Source of the DNA: a virus
Direction: 5' to 3' (one strand)
DNA length: 22,244 nucleotides
Virus record (IMG/VR): IMGVR_UViG_3300014819_000010
Location: 32,981 to 55,224 of that record
The position numbers and the translations under genes were made by a program. Each line of letters opens with the position of its first letter. Positions within the stretch are counted from its first letter, which is position 1. Below, in pieces: positions 1-6,653 of this stretch. The notes under the pieces were generated by a model. The model did not search any database. It was given only the letters and a program-made list of their open reading frames with translations, and was not told the origin of the DNA.

Positions 1-624
1 AACAACATTAAAGATGTTCAGGATATCTTGTTGCGGAATTTTAATAAAAATTCCTCAGTTGTTTCAAAAGATGAAAACTGTGTAAGAATCAAATGTTATT
101 CTAGAGGAATTTTAAATTGGTTTAAGAACCATTTATATGATGCCGCTGAAAACAAATGTTATCCATGGGATTTGGATCGCATTTCAAAAAATGACTGTAT
201 AAATCTTCTTACCGGTCTAATAAGATCAGATGGTACATGGAATGAAAATGTATTTTCATTTTCAAATACAAATACTCATCTTATCTGGTTAGCAAAACAA
301 TTGTGCGCTAGATTAGGCTTGGCTGCTTCTATACATTATCGAGAACCAAGAATCGGTGGTACAATTGATATTCGTACAATTGTTGGCAAAAAACAAGAAT
401 GGACCATATCGGTTGGTGCAAAACTAGGTTCACTTTCTGTTAAAGATTACATAGAAAATGTAAATTGTGAAAATAGTAAATTTATTGAAAAAATGTACAT
501 TGATAATAATTTTATTTGTACTCATGTTCAAAAAATTGAACATGAAGAATATTCTGGAATTGTATATGATCTACAGGTAGAAGAAGATCATTCATTTACT
601 GGACCATTTTTAACAATACATAAT
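1..624 (+). other. Intein C-terminal part with LAGLIDADG endonuclease motif
   Basis: The splice junction is visible: the intein ends FLTIHN and the next residue is Cys (codon 625-627). That is the canonical penultimate His, terminal Asn and +1 Cys. Upstream, VYDLQVEEDHSFTG matches intein block F. At 208-234 the peptide LTGLIRSDG is a good LAGLIDADG copy that keeps the catalytic-position Asp before the final Gly, so this is probably the second motif of a DOD homing endonuclease. The N-terminal splicing blocks and first LAGLIDADG motif lie outside the window. Insertion inside an ATP-binding loop is typical, because inteins favour conserved active sites where imprecise loss is lethal. Nothing visible suggests inactivation. 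Confidence 0.93.
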
Positions 625-1089
625 TGCGGCGCAGGTATGGTTAACGTCTGCGTAATGCTTAACGGTGAGCCTGTATTGACGTTCTCTACTACAAAGAGCG
701 GTGATTGGATTGATCGTATGGCAGCAGTTGCTACCGGTCAAACTGACAGCATTGTGCAGGCTGAAAAGGAAGAGGGTGATTTCACCATCGGTCAACCTCA
801 TGATAATCAAATTCTTGCTGCGGTTTCAGCTTATTACGAACGTCTTATTGATTACACCACTAAGCAACTTGCCGCTGCTCTCTCTGACCACAAGGATCTT
901 CCAAAGTTTAAGGATCCTTTACCGGTTGTAATAGGTGGAGGTACCTCGCAAGCAAAAGGATTTGTAACTACATTTGCAAAAAAACTCGAAGCCAATGGTT
1001 TCCCTGTTGCGGTTAAAGAAGTAAGACATGCTTCAGAACCTCTTCATGCCGTCGCTAGAGGGTGTCTTATCGCTGCCTCTATATTGTGA
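1..1089 (+). CDS. Actin/Hsp70-fold ATPase, intein-interrupted, 5' truncated by window
   Basis: The frame is open from base 1, so the gene begins outside the window and only the 3' part is visible. Codons up to 624 are intein. The C-extein (625-1086, 154 residues) starts CGAGMVNVCVML, which fits the phosphate-2 loop of the actin/MreB/ParM/Hsp70 superfamily (consensus DxGxGxxxV; the Asp would be the last N-extein residue). It is followed by GDWIDRM, like the GD..D stretch of MreB-type proteins, and later PVVIGGGTSQAKGF, which fits the adenosine motif. The family binds ATP and polymerises or acts as a chaperone. A phage filament used in DNA positioning or segregation is possible, but the subfamily cannot be set without the N-terminus. 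The stop is followed by a small membrane ORF 10 bases on. The superfamily call is fairly secure; the role is inference. Confidence 0.85.
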   Translation, partial: NNIKDVQDILLRNFNKNSSVVSKDENCVRIKCYSRGILNWFKNHLYDAAENKCYPWDLDRISKNDCINLLTGLIRSDGTWNENVFSFSNTNTHLIWLAKQLCARLGLAASIHYREPRIGGTIDIRTIVGKKQEWTISVGAKLGSLSVKDYIENVNCENSKFIEKMYIDNNFICTHVQKIEHEEYSGIVYDLQVEEDHSFTGPFLTIHNCGAGMVNVCVMLNGEPVLTFSTTKSGDWIDRMAAVATGQTDSIVQAEKEEGDFTIGQPHDNQILAAVSAYYERLIDYTTKQLAAALSDHKDLPKFKDPLPVVIGGGTSQAKGFVTTFAKKLEANGFPVAVKEVRHASEPLHAVARGCLIAASIL

Positions 1090-1099
1090 TTTAAATGTC

Positions 1100-1195
1100 A
1101 TGTCGAATATTAAAGAACCAGAAGCAGATCCAATATGGGGAATAGTATTATTATTTTATCTTATGATGTTATACCTTTTAGGTTATCTTCATTAG
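1100..1195 (+). CDS. Small single-pass membrane peptide (31 aa)
   Basis: An ATG at 1100 opens a 31-residue frame in the gap between two clear genes. The N-terminus is polar and acidic (MSNIKEPEADPIW) and is followed by an almost unbroken hydrophobic run of about 17 residues (GIVLLFYLMMLYLLGYL) ending at LH-stop. This is the layout of a small phage inner-membrane protein. There is no good Shine-Dalgarno sequence; the start lies 10 bases after the ATPase stop, so coupled re-initiation is plausible. No family is recognised. The coding call rests on the hydrophobic pattern and otherwise unexplained space, so confidence is moderate. Confidence 0.5.
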   Translation: MSNIKEPEADPIWGIVLLFYLMMLYLLGYLH

Positions 1196-1222
1196 ACTAA
1201 GTTCAAGGAAAAGGAATCTGAA

Positions 1223-1531
1223 ATGTCTGAACAAACTACAACTACAGAAACAAATAGAAAACTTTATAAAGTAGATGATAATGTTATTGGTATGGTAAGA
1301 GAACTAGTTCAACTCTCTCTGTTGACTGGTACTAATATCATCGATCATCTTCGTGCACTTGTTCTAGAAGTTCATCCGGAAGATGGTCGATTTGTGACTG
1401 TATGTCCCGAATATGTTGAAGGATATAATCGTATGGTTGAATCTCTTAATAAACAAGCAGAAGAACAAATGAAGGAAGCTGAAAAGCAATTGTCTGCTAC
1501 AGACACTCCTACTCCTACTCTTCTTGATTGA
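1223..1531 (+). CDS. Hypothetical protein, acidic, helical C-terminus (102 aa)
   Basis: The start is supported by a purine-rich AAGGAAAAGGAA just upstream. The Thr-rich N-terminus (MSEQTTTTETN) precedes a compact region, residues about 14-68, with alternating hydrophobics (VIGMVRELVQLSLL, HLRALVLEV). A charged helix with coiled-coil character follows (ESLNKQAEEQMKEAEKQL), then a Thr/Pro tail. No family is recognised. A strong terminator lies 25 bases after the stop, so this is the last gene of its transcript. Soluble and cytoplasmic by composition. Confidence 0.85.
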   Translation: MSEQTTTTETNRKLYKVDDNVIGMVRELVQLSLLTGTNIIDHLRALVLEVHPEDGRFVTVCPEYVEGYNRMVESLNKQAEEQMKEAEKQLSATDTPTPTLLD

Positions 1532-1555
1532 TATTTTTTTCTCCTCTGTTGATTG

Positions 1556-1589
1556 AACCCCGGAATATTAGGATATTCCGGGGTTTTTT
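1556..1589 (+). terminator. Strong intrinsic terminator
   Basis: A perfect 13-bp stem (AACCCCGGAATAT, 1556-1568, pairing with 1573-1585) closes a TAGG loop and runs into a T-tract. It ends the transcript carrying the 1223-1531 gene and isolates the small genes that follow. Confidence 0.93.
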
Positions 1590-1594
1590 ATTAC

Positions 1595-1623
1595 TTTAAA
1601 ATCTATTTTTGTTTTGATATAGT
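1595..1623 (+). promoter_or_regulatory. Candidate sigma70-type promoter, leaderless geometry
   Basis: TTTAAA (1595-1600), a 17-base spacer and TATAGT (1618-1623) lie directly after the terminator. The ATG at 1631 is 7 bases beyond the -10 box, where transcription would be expected to start. No Shine-Dalgarno precedes that ATG. The -35 box is only a partial match, so the call depends on the position and on similar arrangements at 3444, 4415 and 13630. Confidence 0.5.
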
Positions 1624-1630
1624 TATATAT

Positions 1631-1777
1631 ATGAAGAATTACACAATCATTTATTCTTTCAATGGTCAAACTAAGTGGTATGGTCCGGTGAGAGCCGCTA
1701 ATCCCGCTGATGCTCGAAATATTTTCGAGCGACTCTTCTCCGGAAATTACATGCGTGTCATTGACGTATTTGTTTGA
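1631..1777 (+). CDS. Hypothetical protein (48 aa)
   Basis: The frame is open further upstream, but an earlier start (1553) would put the coding sequence across the terminator hairpin, so the ATG at 1631 is preferred. The 48-residue product (MKNYTIIYSFNGQTKWYG...) has a beta-strand-like start, an Ala/Asp/Arg helix (AANPADARNIFERLF) and a short terminal strand (MRVIDVFV). This is a compact alpha/beta arrangement like many small phage proteins. No family is recognised. There is no ribosome binding site, and translation probably starts on a leaderless message from the promoter just upstream. Confidence 0.75.
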   Translation: MKNYTIIYSFNGQTKWYGPVRAANPADARNIFERLFSGNYMRVIDVFV

Positions 1778-1807
1778 ATAGTCATATTAAACATTCGGAG
1801 GAATATT

Positions 1808-2008
1808 ATGGTTGGCGATCTTGAAAAGCTTTTGAATAAAGGTGACAAGTTTCACATGAACGTTCTCGGGAAGGTTTATGAAGTTGTTGTGAAGGATATT
1901 GACGTTTCAGAATATGAACGGCGATATCTCATTGCATTTTCAGATATTCCCGGTGATACAAAGTGGATCGGTAATAATATCGTCCGCTCATTTAGATACG
2001 CAAATTAA
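1808..2008 (+). CDS. Hypothetical protein (66 aa)
   Basis: A textbook Shine-Dalgarno (GGAGGA) sits 6 bases before the ATG. The product mixes charged and hydrophobic residues, with a KGDKFHMNVLGKVYEVVVKDI stretch split by short turns that looks beta-rich, and a C-terminal WIGNNIVRSF. No family is recognised. It follows the 48-aa gene by 30 bases and precedes the 72-aa gene by 28, so the three probably share a transcript. Confidence 0.82.
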   Translation: MVGDLEKLLNKGDKFHMNVLGKVYEVVVKDIDVSEYERRYLIAFSDIPGDTKWIGNNIVRSFRYAN

Positions 2009-2036
2009 TAAATAACATAGAAAGAAAAGGTAATAT

Positions 2037-2255
2037 ATGCGTCTAACATTTGCTGGTAAGCTTTTGGCGGCATCTCTTGCGGCTCGTGCAGCAGCAGCAG
2101 GATTGCGACATGTTGCAAATCATATGCCGGATGGTAATCAAACCGTTACACTATCCGAAGCACAAATTAGTGCCGCTAGAGCATATGCTAGCAGTCAGGG
2201 CATTAGTCTCCGTCAAGCCGTTTTGCAACTTTATAATCTCAATCTAATCGATTGA
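2037..2255 (+). CDS. Hypothetical protein (72 aa)
   Basis: AAAGGT stands a few bases before the ATG. The N-terminal 22 residues are Ala/Leu-rich with basic residues (MRLTFAGKLLAASLAARAAA), forming an amphipathic helix or a weak membrane-directed sequence. The remainder, residues about 36-70, looks like a small helical domain (LSEAQISAARAYAS, then ISLRQAVLQLYNL), reminiscent of ribbon-helix-helix or short HTH proteins but without a decisive motif. A frame shifted by one base also stays open across the gene, but it lacks the ribosome binding site and has poor composition. Confidence 0.78.
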   Translation: MRLTFAGKLLAASLAARAAAAGLRHVANHMPDGNQTVTLSEAQISAARAYASSQGISLRQAVLQLYNLNLID

Positions 2256-2271
2256 TATCATAATCGTCATA

Positions 2272-2619
2272 ATGTTTAATCATTTGGATCCGGACTATGT
2301 AATTAGTACCTGTATGTGGAAGCCCACGTCAGGAAAACTTTATAAATGTCTTGATCCAAATGGTTTTTTCATTAATGATAAACCCATTTCAACATATGAA
2401 GCTAGAGCCGGTTTTACTGGTTATGGTGGTGTAAGAAGTATCAATTATCTTAAATACGATTCTATTTTCATGTATATTGGTGGACCTGGGGGACAACAAA
2501 GGTGTCCAAATCATTATACTGCATTCCGTATTCTATTCGGTGAACAGATTAAGTGGTTGATATATCCGGAACGCTGGAGATATCGTGAACGAGCACCGAT
2601 CCCTCCCATTCGCCTTTAA
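2272..2619 (+). CDS. Hypothetical protein (115 aa)
   Basis: The ATG at 2272 lies 16 bases after the previous stop. No Shine-Dalgarno is visible; CATAAT at 2259-2264 sits 7 bases before the ATG, but no -35 box is evident, so coupling is an equal alternative. The product is rich in aromatic and Gly residues (FTGYGGVRSINYLKYDS, YIGGPGGQ) and ends in a basic stretch, RWRYRERAPIPPIRL. Two Cys plus a later Cys/His do not form a clear zinc site. No family is recognised. Confidence 0.78.
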   Translation: MFNHLDPDYVISTCMWKPTSGKLYKCLDPNGFFINDKPISTYEARAGFTGYGGVRSINYLKYDSIFMYIGGPGGQQRCPNHYTAFRILFGEQIKWLIYPERWRYRERAPIPPIRL

Positions 2620-2691
2620 GATTTTTGTACTTAAAAATCTATCTCTACCATGCTATGCTTTATATAGCTAAACGCACAATAGGAGATTAAA

Positions 2692-2901
2692 ATGCATTGT
2701 CAGAAGTGTTCGGGTGAGGGTCGTGTGATGGTGCAGGATGAAGGCAACCATTGGCATTGGGAAGCTTGTTCTGATTGCAATGGTTTCGATGATATGGAGC
2801 GTGCGTGTGCTCTCGGCAGCACTTTTGATAGTTATGGGACGGCAAGCACCGATATGCTGTCCGGCGTGGATGCCGATCTAAACGATGATTTTCTTTACTG
2901 A
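2692..2901 (+). CDS. Small CxxC zinc-binding protein (69 aa)
   Basis: AGGAG lies 9 bases before the ATG. The first 35 residues hold two CxxC pairs: CQKCSGEGRV (residues 3-6) and CSDCNGF (residues 27-30). The CxxCxGxG form resembles one unit of the DnaJ cysteine-rich domain, so a structural zinc site is likely. The C-terminal half is acidic (TDMLSGVDADLNDDF). Small phage proteins of this type often modulate host enzymes or bind nucleic acid, but no specific role is shown here. The gene runs directly into the cREC-like gene. Confidence 0.85.
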   Translation: MHCQKCSGEGRVMVQDEGNHWHWEACSDCNGFDDMERACALGSTFDSYGTASTDMLSGVDADLNDDFLY

Positions 2902-2908
2902 AAAGAAT

Positions 2909-3208
2909 ATGTGGAACCTTTACATTGATGATATTCGTTTTCCTCCTAGGGATCGGGATTGGCTTGTGTGCCGGTCCTCTCAGGAGGCTTTGGATCGGGT
3001 TACGGCTATGGGAATGCCGCAGTTTATCTCGTTTGATCATGATCTTGGAGAGGATGATACCACGATGGTATTTCTTCGCCGCCTTGTGAACGAAGTGTGG
3101 GATGGAGTTTCGTTGCCACCTGACTATCAGATCCACTCTGCAAATCCTGTTGGTGCCGAGAATATCCGTAGTTTTATGGATAGCTGGCGAAGGAGCATGA
3201 GCCTGTGA
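2909..3208 (+). CDS. cREC-type receiver-like domain protein (99 aa)
   Basis: The product resembles the family I know as the cyclic-phosphate-processing receiver domain (cREC). It shows LYIDDIRFPP at residues 4-13, FDHDLGEDD at 42-50 and IHSANPVGAENI at 75-86, with conserved acidic, His and Ser/Asn residues in a receiver-like fold. The family has been predicted from comparative genomics to act on cyclic phosphate ends of RNA or nucleotides; I know of no assay relevant to this protein. The ATG at 2909 is chosen because the domain starts immediately there. An in-frame ATG at 2885 would overlap the zinc-protein gene and also lacks a good ribosome site. The stop overlaps the next GTG start. Confidence 0.78.
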   Translation: MWNLYIDDIRFPPRDRDWLVCRSSQEALDRVTAMGMPQFISFDHDLGEDDTTMVFLRRLVNEVWDGVSLPPDYQIHSANPVGAENIRSFMDSWRRSMSL

Positions 3209-3438
3209 ATTTTAAGCCTGGGAATTTGGTAAGAATTCGCCAGGCTTTGCCTTTTGTTCGATGCGTTAATCTATATACCGCCGATTGGTATGATTTTAAG
3301 TCGGATGAAGTTGCTCTTTATCTATCATGGGGTGGTTCAAAGTTTAATGGTGCGGTTCAGGTTGCTCACGTTCTAATCGGTGATGTTAGGTGTGCAATCG
3401 ATGAAAGCGAAATTGAGCTTGTGCCAGTAGAAGAATAA
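3205..3438 (+). CDS. Hypothetical protein, GTG start (77 aa)
   Basis: The start is GTG, overlapping the upstream TGA (GTGA), with GAAGGAG upstream inside the preceding gene. The product begins MNFKPGNLVRIRQ, a pattern common in small SH3-like beta-barrel proteins. Strands (EVALYLSW, GAVQVAHVLIG) and an acidic end (IDESEIELVPVEE) follow. A small beta-barrel is likely from the pattern, but no function is shown. Coupling to the cREC-like gene suggests joint expression. Confidence 0.8.
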   Translation: MNFKPGNLVRIRQALPFVRCVNLYTADWYDFKSDEVALYLSWGGSKFNGAVQVAHVLIGDVRCAIDESEIELVPVEE

Positions 3439-3443
3439 AACAG

Positions 3444-3472
3444 TTTATATTCCTAACGAAATAGGATAAAAT
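3444..3472 (+). promoter_or_regulatory. Candidate promoter for uvsE-like gene, leaderless geometry
   Basis: TTTATA (3444-3449), a 17-base spacer and TAAAAT (3467-3472) precede the ATG at 3479 by six bases, so the predicted start site falls on or next to the A of ATG. No Shine-Dalgarno lies in front of the gene. The -35 box is weak. Confidence 0.5.
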
Positions 3473-3478
3473 AATAAT

Positions 3479-4405
3479 ATGCTAGGTTTGTGTTGCCAAT
3501 TCATCGAGCCGGTTCGTAAGCGCACCGGAAACGTTGTTTATAAGAATATCATTGAGGAAAAGACCTTGCAGCTAGGTGCATTCAAAGCTGGCAAGTATCC
3601 CCTTTCTCGTATTCGTTCTACATATCATCATAACGTTGATCAACATATTAAGCTTGTTCCTCGGCTAATAGAACTTGATATACGTTCATTTCGTCTGTCG
3701 TCGTGTTTGTTTCCATTGTGGGATCAAAATCATCATATGATTAAGGATGATGTTCTGCTAGCCACCAAACTAGCAAAATTGGGTAAACTTTTTATTGACA
3801 ATGGTATTCGTGTCACAACGCATCCCGGTCAGTTTACAGTGCTATCAAGTGATAGCACAAACGTCGTTAAAAATAGTATTATTGAACTTGAATATCATGC
3901 ATGGGTTTTTGATGCAATGGGTTTGCCCCTATCAAGCTATGCAGCTATCAATATTCATGGTGGCAAAGCTAATCGTTCAACTAATATCGTTAATGTTATT
4001 CGCTCTCTTCCTGATAATATTCGTACCCGTCTTACTCTAGAAAATGACGAAAAATGTTATAATGTCGATCAACTATTGGACATATATGATCGATGTACAG
4101 TACCGATAGTATTTGATAGTCATCATTTTACTTTTAATACCGGTAACATGTCGTTTGCTCAAGCTTTTGATGATACTCGTTCTACTTGGGGTAATATCAA
4201 GCCACTACAACATATTAGTAATACAGAGCCCGGTCATGAAAATGGTTCATTCAATGCAAGACGTGCTCATTCTCAGTATATTCATCATATTCCTGATATG
4301 CAACTAGAGGCTATGCGTGATGATATCATCGATGTAGATGTTGAAGCTAAACACAAGAACCTAGCCTTGTTAGATATTCGTAAAAAGTTCAATATTTCTC
4401 GCTAA
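3479..4405 (+). CDS. uvsE: UV-damage endonuclease (UvsE/UVDE family)
   Basis: UVDE enzymes are metal-dependent TIM-barrel endonucleases that nick DNA 5' to UV photoproducts and some abasic sites, starting photolyase-independent repair. The 308-residue product has the normal bacterial length and ordered motifs: GLCCQF at the start, FRLSSCLFP (71-79), THPGQFTVLSS (114-124), INIHGGK (158-163), LTLENDE (185-191) and VPIVFDSHH (208-216). The likely metal ligands are His115, His140, His160, Glu188 and the Asp/His group at 213-216. The gene stands alone, between its own weak promoter and a terminator. It may protect virion or intracellular phage DNA in sunlit settings; that role is inference. Confidence 0.95.
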   Translation: MLGLCCQFIEPVRKRTGNVVYKNIIEEKTLQLGAFKAGKYPLSRIRSTYHHNVDQHIKLVPRLIELDIRSFRLSSCLFPLWDQNHHMIKDDVLLATKLAKLGKLFIDNGIRVTTHPGQFTVLSSDSTNVVKNSIIELEYHAWVFDAMGLPLSSYAAINIHGGKANRSTNIVNVIRSLPDNIRTRLTLENDEKCYNVDQLLDIYDRCTVPIVFDSHHFTFNTGNMSFAQAFDDTRSTWGNIKPLQHISNTEPGHENGSFNARRAHSQYIHHIPDMQLEAMRDDIIDVDVEAKHKNLALLDIRKKFNISR

Positions 4406-4408
4406 TTT

Positions 4409-4435
4409 AAACCCTTGAGATATCAAGGGTTTTTT
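4409..4435 (+). terminator. Intrinsic terminator after uvsE
   Basis: A perfect 10-bp stem (AAACCCTTGA, 4409-4418, with 4423-4432), GATA loop and T-tract lie four bases after the stop. The hairpin also contains the -35 candidate of the next gene. Confidence 0.9.
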
Positions 4436-4443
4436 GCTACCAT
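4415..4443 (+). promoter_or_regulatory. Candidate promoter embedded in the terminator
   Basis: TTGAGA (4415-4420) in the terminator stem is followed by 17 bases and TACCAT (4438-4443). The ATG at 4450 comes six bases later, again with no Shine-Dalgarno. CATAAT at 4441-4446 is an alternative -10 but lacks a matching -35. Confidence 0.42.
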
Positions 4444-4449
4444 AATAAT

Positions 4450-5208
4450 ATGGTAAAGCGTACAATTATTGTGGGTGATATTCATGGATGCCTGGATGAG
4501 TTTCGGACACTTGTTGATCGTGTTGGATATCGCCAGGGTGAGGATCGTCTAATTTGCGCCGGGGATCTTGTAGACCGTGGACCGGATAGTGCTGGTGTCG
4601 TGCGTTATGCTATGAATATCGGTGCAGAGGCTATCCGGGGTAATCACGATGCGAAGCTTCTTCGTCGTCGTGGACATATGATGCGCTCGGCAATTAATCC
4701 TCAATATCGTAACCCGATGCATCCAGATCCGGATCAGGAGCATACTATTTCTCAGCTTTCTGATATGGAGGTTGCATGGCTTTCGGGTCTATCCTATTAT
4801 ATTGAACTTCCTGAGTTTAATACGGTAGTCGTTCATGCTGGATTTCTTCCCGGCAGGTCACTGATTAAACAGTCTCCAGAGACTATGACAATGGTTCGAT
4901 ACGTCCATCCGGTTGAATATCGTATGATGCCGCTTATTGTTCCCGGCTTTCGTAAACCAGAGGGAAGTGTGTTTTGGGCAGAAATTTGGGATGGTACGCA
5001 GGATGTCATCTTTGGTCATACCGTTGTTGGACGGGAGTGGATTAAGCATTGGAATGCGCCGAGTGGTGCACGATGCTACGGTATTGATACTGGTTGTGTA
5101 TTTGGTGGGCGTCTATCTGCGATGATTCTTGACATGAATATGCCTCATGGTCGTGAGGTAGTACAGATCAATGCTACCCGTGAGCATAGTCATTATGGTA
5201 GTGAATAA
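4450..5208 (+). CDS. PPP-family metallophosphatase (Ser/Thr phosphatase or ApaH-like)
   Basis: The signature blocks of the phosphoprotein phosphatase superfamily appear in order: VGDIHGC (8-14), AGDLVDRGPD (37-46), RGNHD (63-67), VVHAGF (127-132) and FGHT (188-191). They provide the two-metal site (Asp10, His12, Asp39, Asn65, His129, His190) and the general acid His66. The length of 252 residues fits lambda-type phosphatases and bacterial ApaH-like enzymes. Substrates may be phosphoproteins, dinucleoside polyphosphates or nucleic-acid ends; the sequence does not decide. Proximity to the cREC-like gene raises the possibility of an RNA-end or nucleotide role, but they are on separate transcripts. 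Confidence 0.93.
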   Translation: MVKRTIIVGDIHGCLDEFRTLVDRVGYRQGEDRLICAGDLVDRGPDSAGVVRYAMNIGAEAIRGNHDAKLLRRRGHMMRSAINPQYRNPMHPDPDQEHTISQLSDMEVAWLSGLSYYIELPEFNTVVVHAGFLPGRSLIKQSPETMTMVRYVHPVEYRMMPLIVPGFRKPEGSVFWAEIWDGTQDVIFGHTVVGREWIKHWNAPSGARCYGIDTGCVFGGRLSAMILDMNMPHGREVVQINATREHSHYGSE

Positions 5209-5238
5209 ATAAAATCTAAAACAAAAACTTTAATAAGC

Positions 5239-5268
5239 AAAAGGCGTTCTAGAAATAGAACGCCTTTT
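5239..5268. terminator. Bidirectional terminator
   Basis: A perfect 13-bp hairpin (5239-5251 with 5256-5268, GAAA loop) has A-rich and T-rich flanks, so it works in both directions between convergent genes. It slightly overlaps the last codons of the minus-strand gene ending at 5267. Confidence 0.92.
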
Positions 5269-5536
5269 ATATTAATTCAGCATGATATACGACTCGTGAA
5301 TCATTGACATTTGCGACCATGTAATTGTATACGTATATACCTTTATTCGCATCGCAAAAAAGCCATAACATGCGATAATAATGCGGATCCTCATGAATAT
5401 TTTGATATATTTTCATAGCTTGCGAGGCGATCTGCATAGTGTTAAATATTAAATTTTTTGCTTCTGAATTTTCTATAAGATTAAGTTCTGGTATTCTCCA
5501 CCATATCTTAATTTTTCTTTTATAAGAACGTTTCAT
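5267..5536 (-). CDS. Hypothetical protein downstream of methyltransferase (89 aa)
   Basis: The ATG overlaps the methyltransferase stop (ATGA), indicating translational coupling; no independent ribosome site is seen. The product has a basic N-terminus (MKRSYKRKIKIWW), a helical centre (SEAKNLIFNTMQIASQAMKI) and a Tyr-rich C-terminal half (DPHYYRMLWLF, GIYVYNYMV). No family is recognised. Coupling suggests a role related to the methyltransferase, possibly a partner subunit, but that is inference. Confidence 0.8.
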   Translation of the reverse strand: MKRSYKRKIKIWWRIPELNLIENSEAKNLIFNTMQIASQAMKIYQNIHEDPHYYRMLWLFCDANKGIYVYNYMVANVNDSRVVYHAELI

Positions 5537-6150
5537 GTAATATTGTCGATTGAAGTTCTCACGTCTTCGCCACCGGTAACGGCATTACCTATGGCATCCC
5601 AACCTGGAATTTGTTTTCTTGCAAACACTTCAATCATATTATAACCGGAACCAAAAGCCCTTTCAATTAACTGTCGAAATATTTCTGGTTTAGTAGAATG
5701 ACCTTCTCTTGGTGCTAAGACTACTTGAGGAAGGGCCTTATTTAGAAGTTTAATTGGCCGACCTGATTTTCTAGTGGTTGCAACTAATAAGAATTCTGTA
5801 GTGGGTTTACTATATGTTGGTGGAATTCCTTGTCCATGAATTATTCCGCCATCCTTACGGGTTTTAACCCAAATATGACCTACACCTCGGTAATGTAGTC
5901 CCCATGCCTTTATAGCTTCTATAGCAGCGTTTAAACGTGGTGTAGTAGCCCAGACGAAGACGTATGCATCTCGTTTTAAAATATTTTTTAGAGGCAAATG
6001 ATTTACATCATTATCGGTCATTAATTGATAATGTTTTGCTGCGGCTGCATCTTTGTTTGGATCGCCCCACATTTGCCACGGAGGATCAATGTAAAGAATA
6101 TCGTATCTTTTTCCTTTTAATGCTAAAGTTGGAGATAAATTTGTGGCCAT
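5533..6150 (-). CDS. MT-A70-family adenine-N6 methyltransferase
   Basis: DILYIDPPWQMWG (residues 17-29) carries the catalytic DPPW motif that defines MT-A70 enzymes, which methylate adenine N6 in DNA or RNA using S-adenosylmethionine. Other conserved blocks are FVWATTP (64-70), a HIWVKTRKDG segment and the C-terminal GWDAIGNAV ending often seen in phage members. At 205 residues it is a standalone catalytic domain. Phage versions are usually DNA methyltransferases that shield the genome from restriction. No Shine-Dalgarno precedes the start; upstream on the minus strand TTGAAC and TAAAAT are spaced 19 bases apart, a poor promoter candidate. No recognition site can be deduced. Confidence 0.93.
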   Translation of the reverse strand: MATNLSPTLALKGKRYDILYIDPPWQMWGDPNKDAAAAKHYQLMTDNDVNHLPLKNILKRDAYVFVWATTPRLNAAIEAIKAWGLHYRGVGHIWVKTRKDGGIIHGQGIPPTYSKPTTEFLLVATTRKSGRPIKLLNKALPQVVLAPREGHSTKPEIFRQLIERAFGSGYNMIEVFARKQIPGWDAIGNAVTGGEDVRTSIDNIT

Positions 6151-6275
6151 ATAGATAGTATTTTAGCACTAAAGCTCAGATAATGTTCAATGCATAGAGT
6201 ATCGTTTGCAGTATATAAAGAATATTAATAGATTAAACAATATTTATATGTACCAAAGGAAGAAGGTGATTTAAT

Positions 6276-6653
6276 ATGGGTCTAAGAAATAAAGTAACAG
6301 AAGATGGATTTGTAACAGAACTAGGCGCTACTGATGCTCAACTAGTTTTAAGTGTTAGTGATAGCGTGACAACTGCTACAGTTGGTGGAGTTGATTTACC
6401 AGTTGGTCCAGTAGTTTTACGTGTTGACAGTGCAAATAATGCACATATCGTTAAGTTAGCGGCTAATCACGTTGTATTAGGGAATACAGTAGTTGTTGTA
6501 AATGTTGATTCTGCACAATCCTGCGTGTTGCAACCTCCGTCTGGTGGAACCATATTAGGTGGAAATGAAACACTTGCTGCTGGTGCAGCAGTTAAAGTTG
6601 TTTGCGTTGATGCTACGTCCGGTGCCTCTGTTTGGGCTAAAATCAGTTCTTGA
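6276..6653 (+). CDS. Beta-strand-rich putative virion protein (125 aa)
   Basis: GGAAGAAGGTG lies upstream of the ATG. The product is almost free of helix-forming stretches and rich in Val, Ala, Gly and Thr, with repeated strands (QLVLSVSDSV, VVLRVDSANN, VVVVNVDSAQ, VKVVCVDATS). The segment SGGTILGGNETLAAGAAV is typical of phage surface or decoration proteins. It is a single-gene unit ending at a bidirectional terminator, which would suit a highly expressed virion component. No family is identified and the virion assignment is inference from composition. Confidence 0.85.
   Translation: MGLRNKVTEDGFVTELGATDAQLVLSVSDSVTTATVGGVDLPVGPVVLRVDSANNAHIVKLAANHVVLGNTVVVVNVDSAQSCVLQPPSGGTILGGNETLAAGAAVKVVCVDATSGASVWAKISS

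Noticed and set aside
1553-1630. Upstream extension of the 48-aa gene to a start at 1553
   Set aside because: It would translate through a strong terminator hairpin and its T-tract. The ATG at 1631 fits the promoter position.
2646-2666. TACCAT/TATGCT/TATATA boxes before the CxxC gene as a promoter
   Set aside because: Spacings to TTGTAC are 15 or 23 bases, and the only 17-base match (TTAAAA) is weak. A promoter is likely in this gap but cannot be placed.
2687-3136. 149-codon minus-strand frame
   Set aside because: It lies opposite the CxxC protein and the cREC-like gene, both with motifs. Its His/Pro/Arg-rich composition is typical of antisense.
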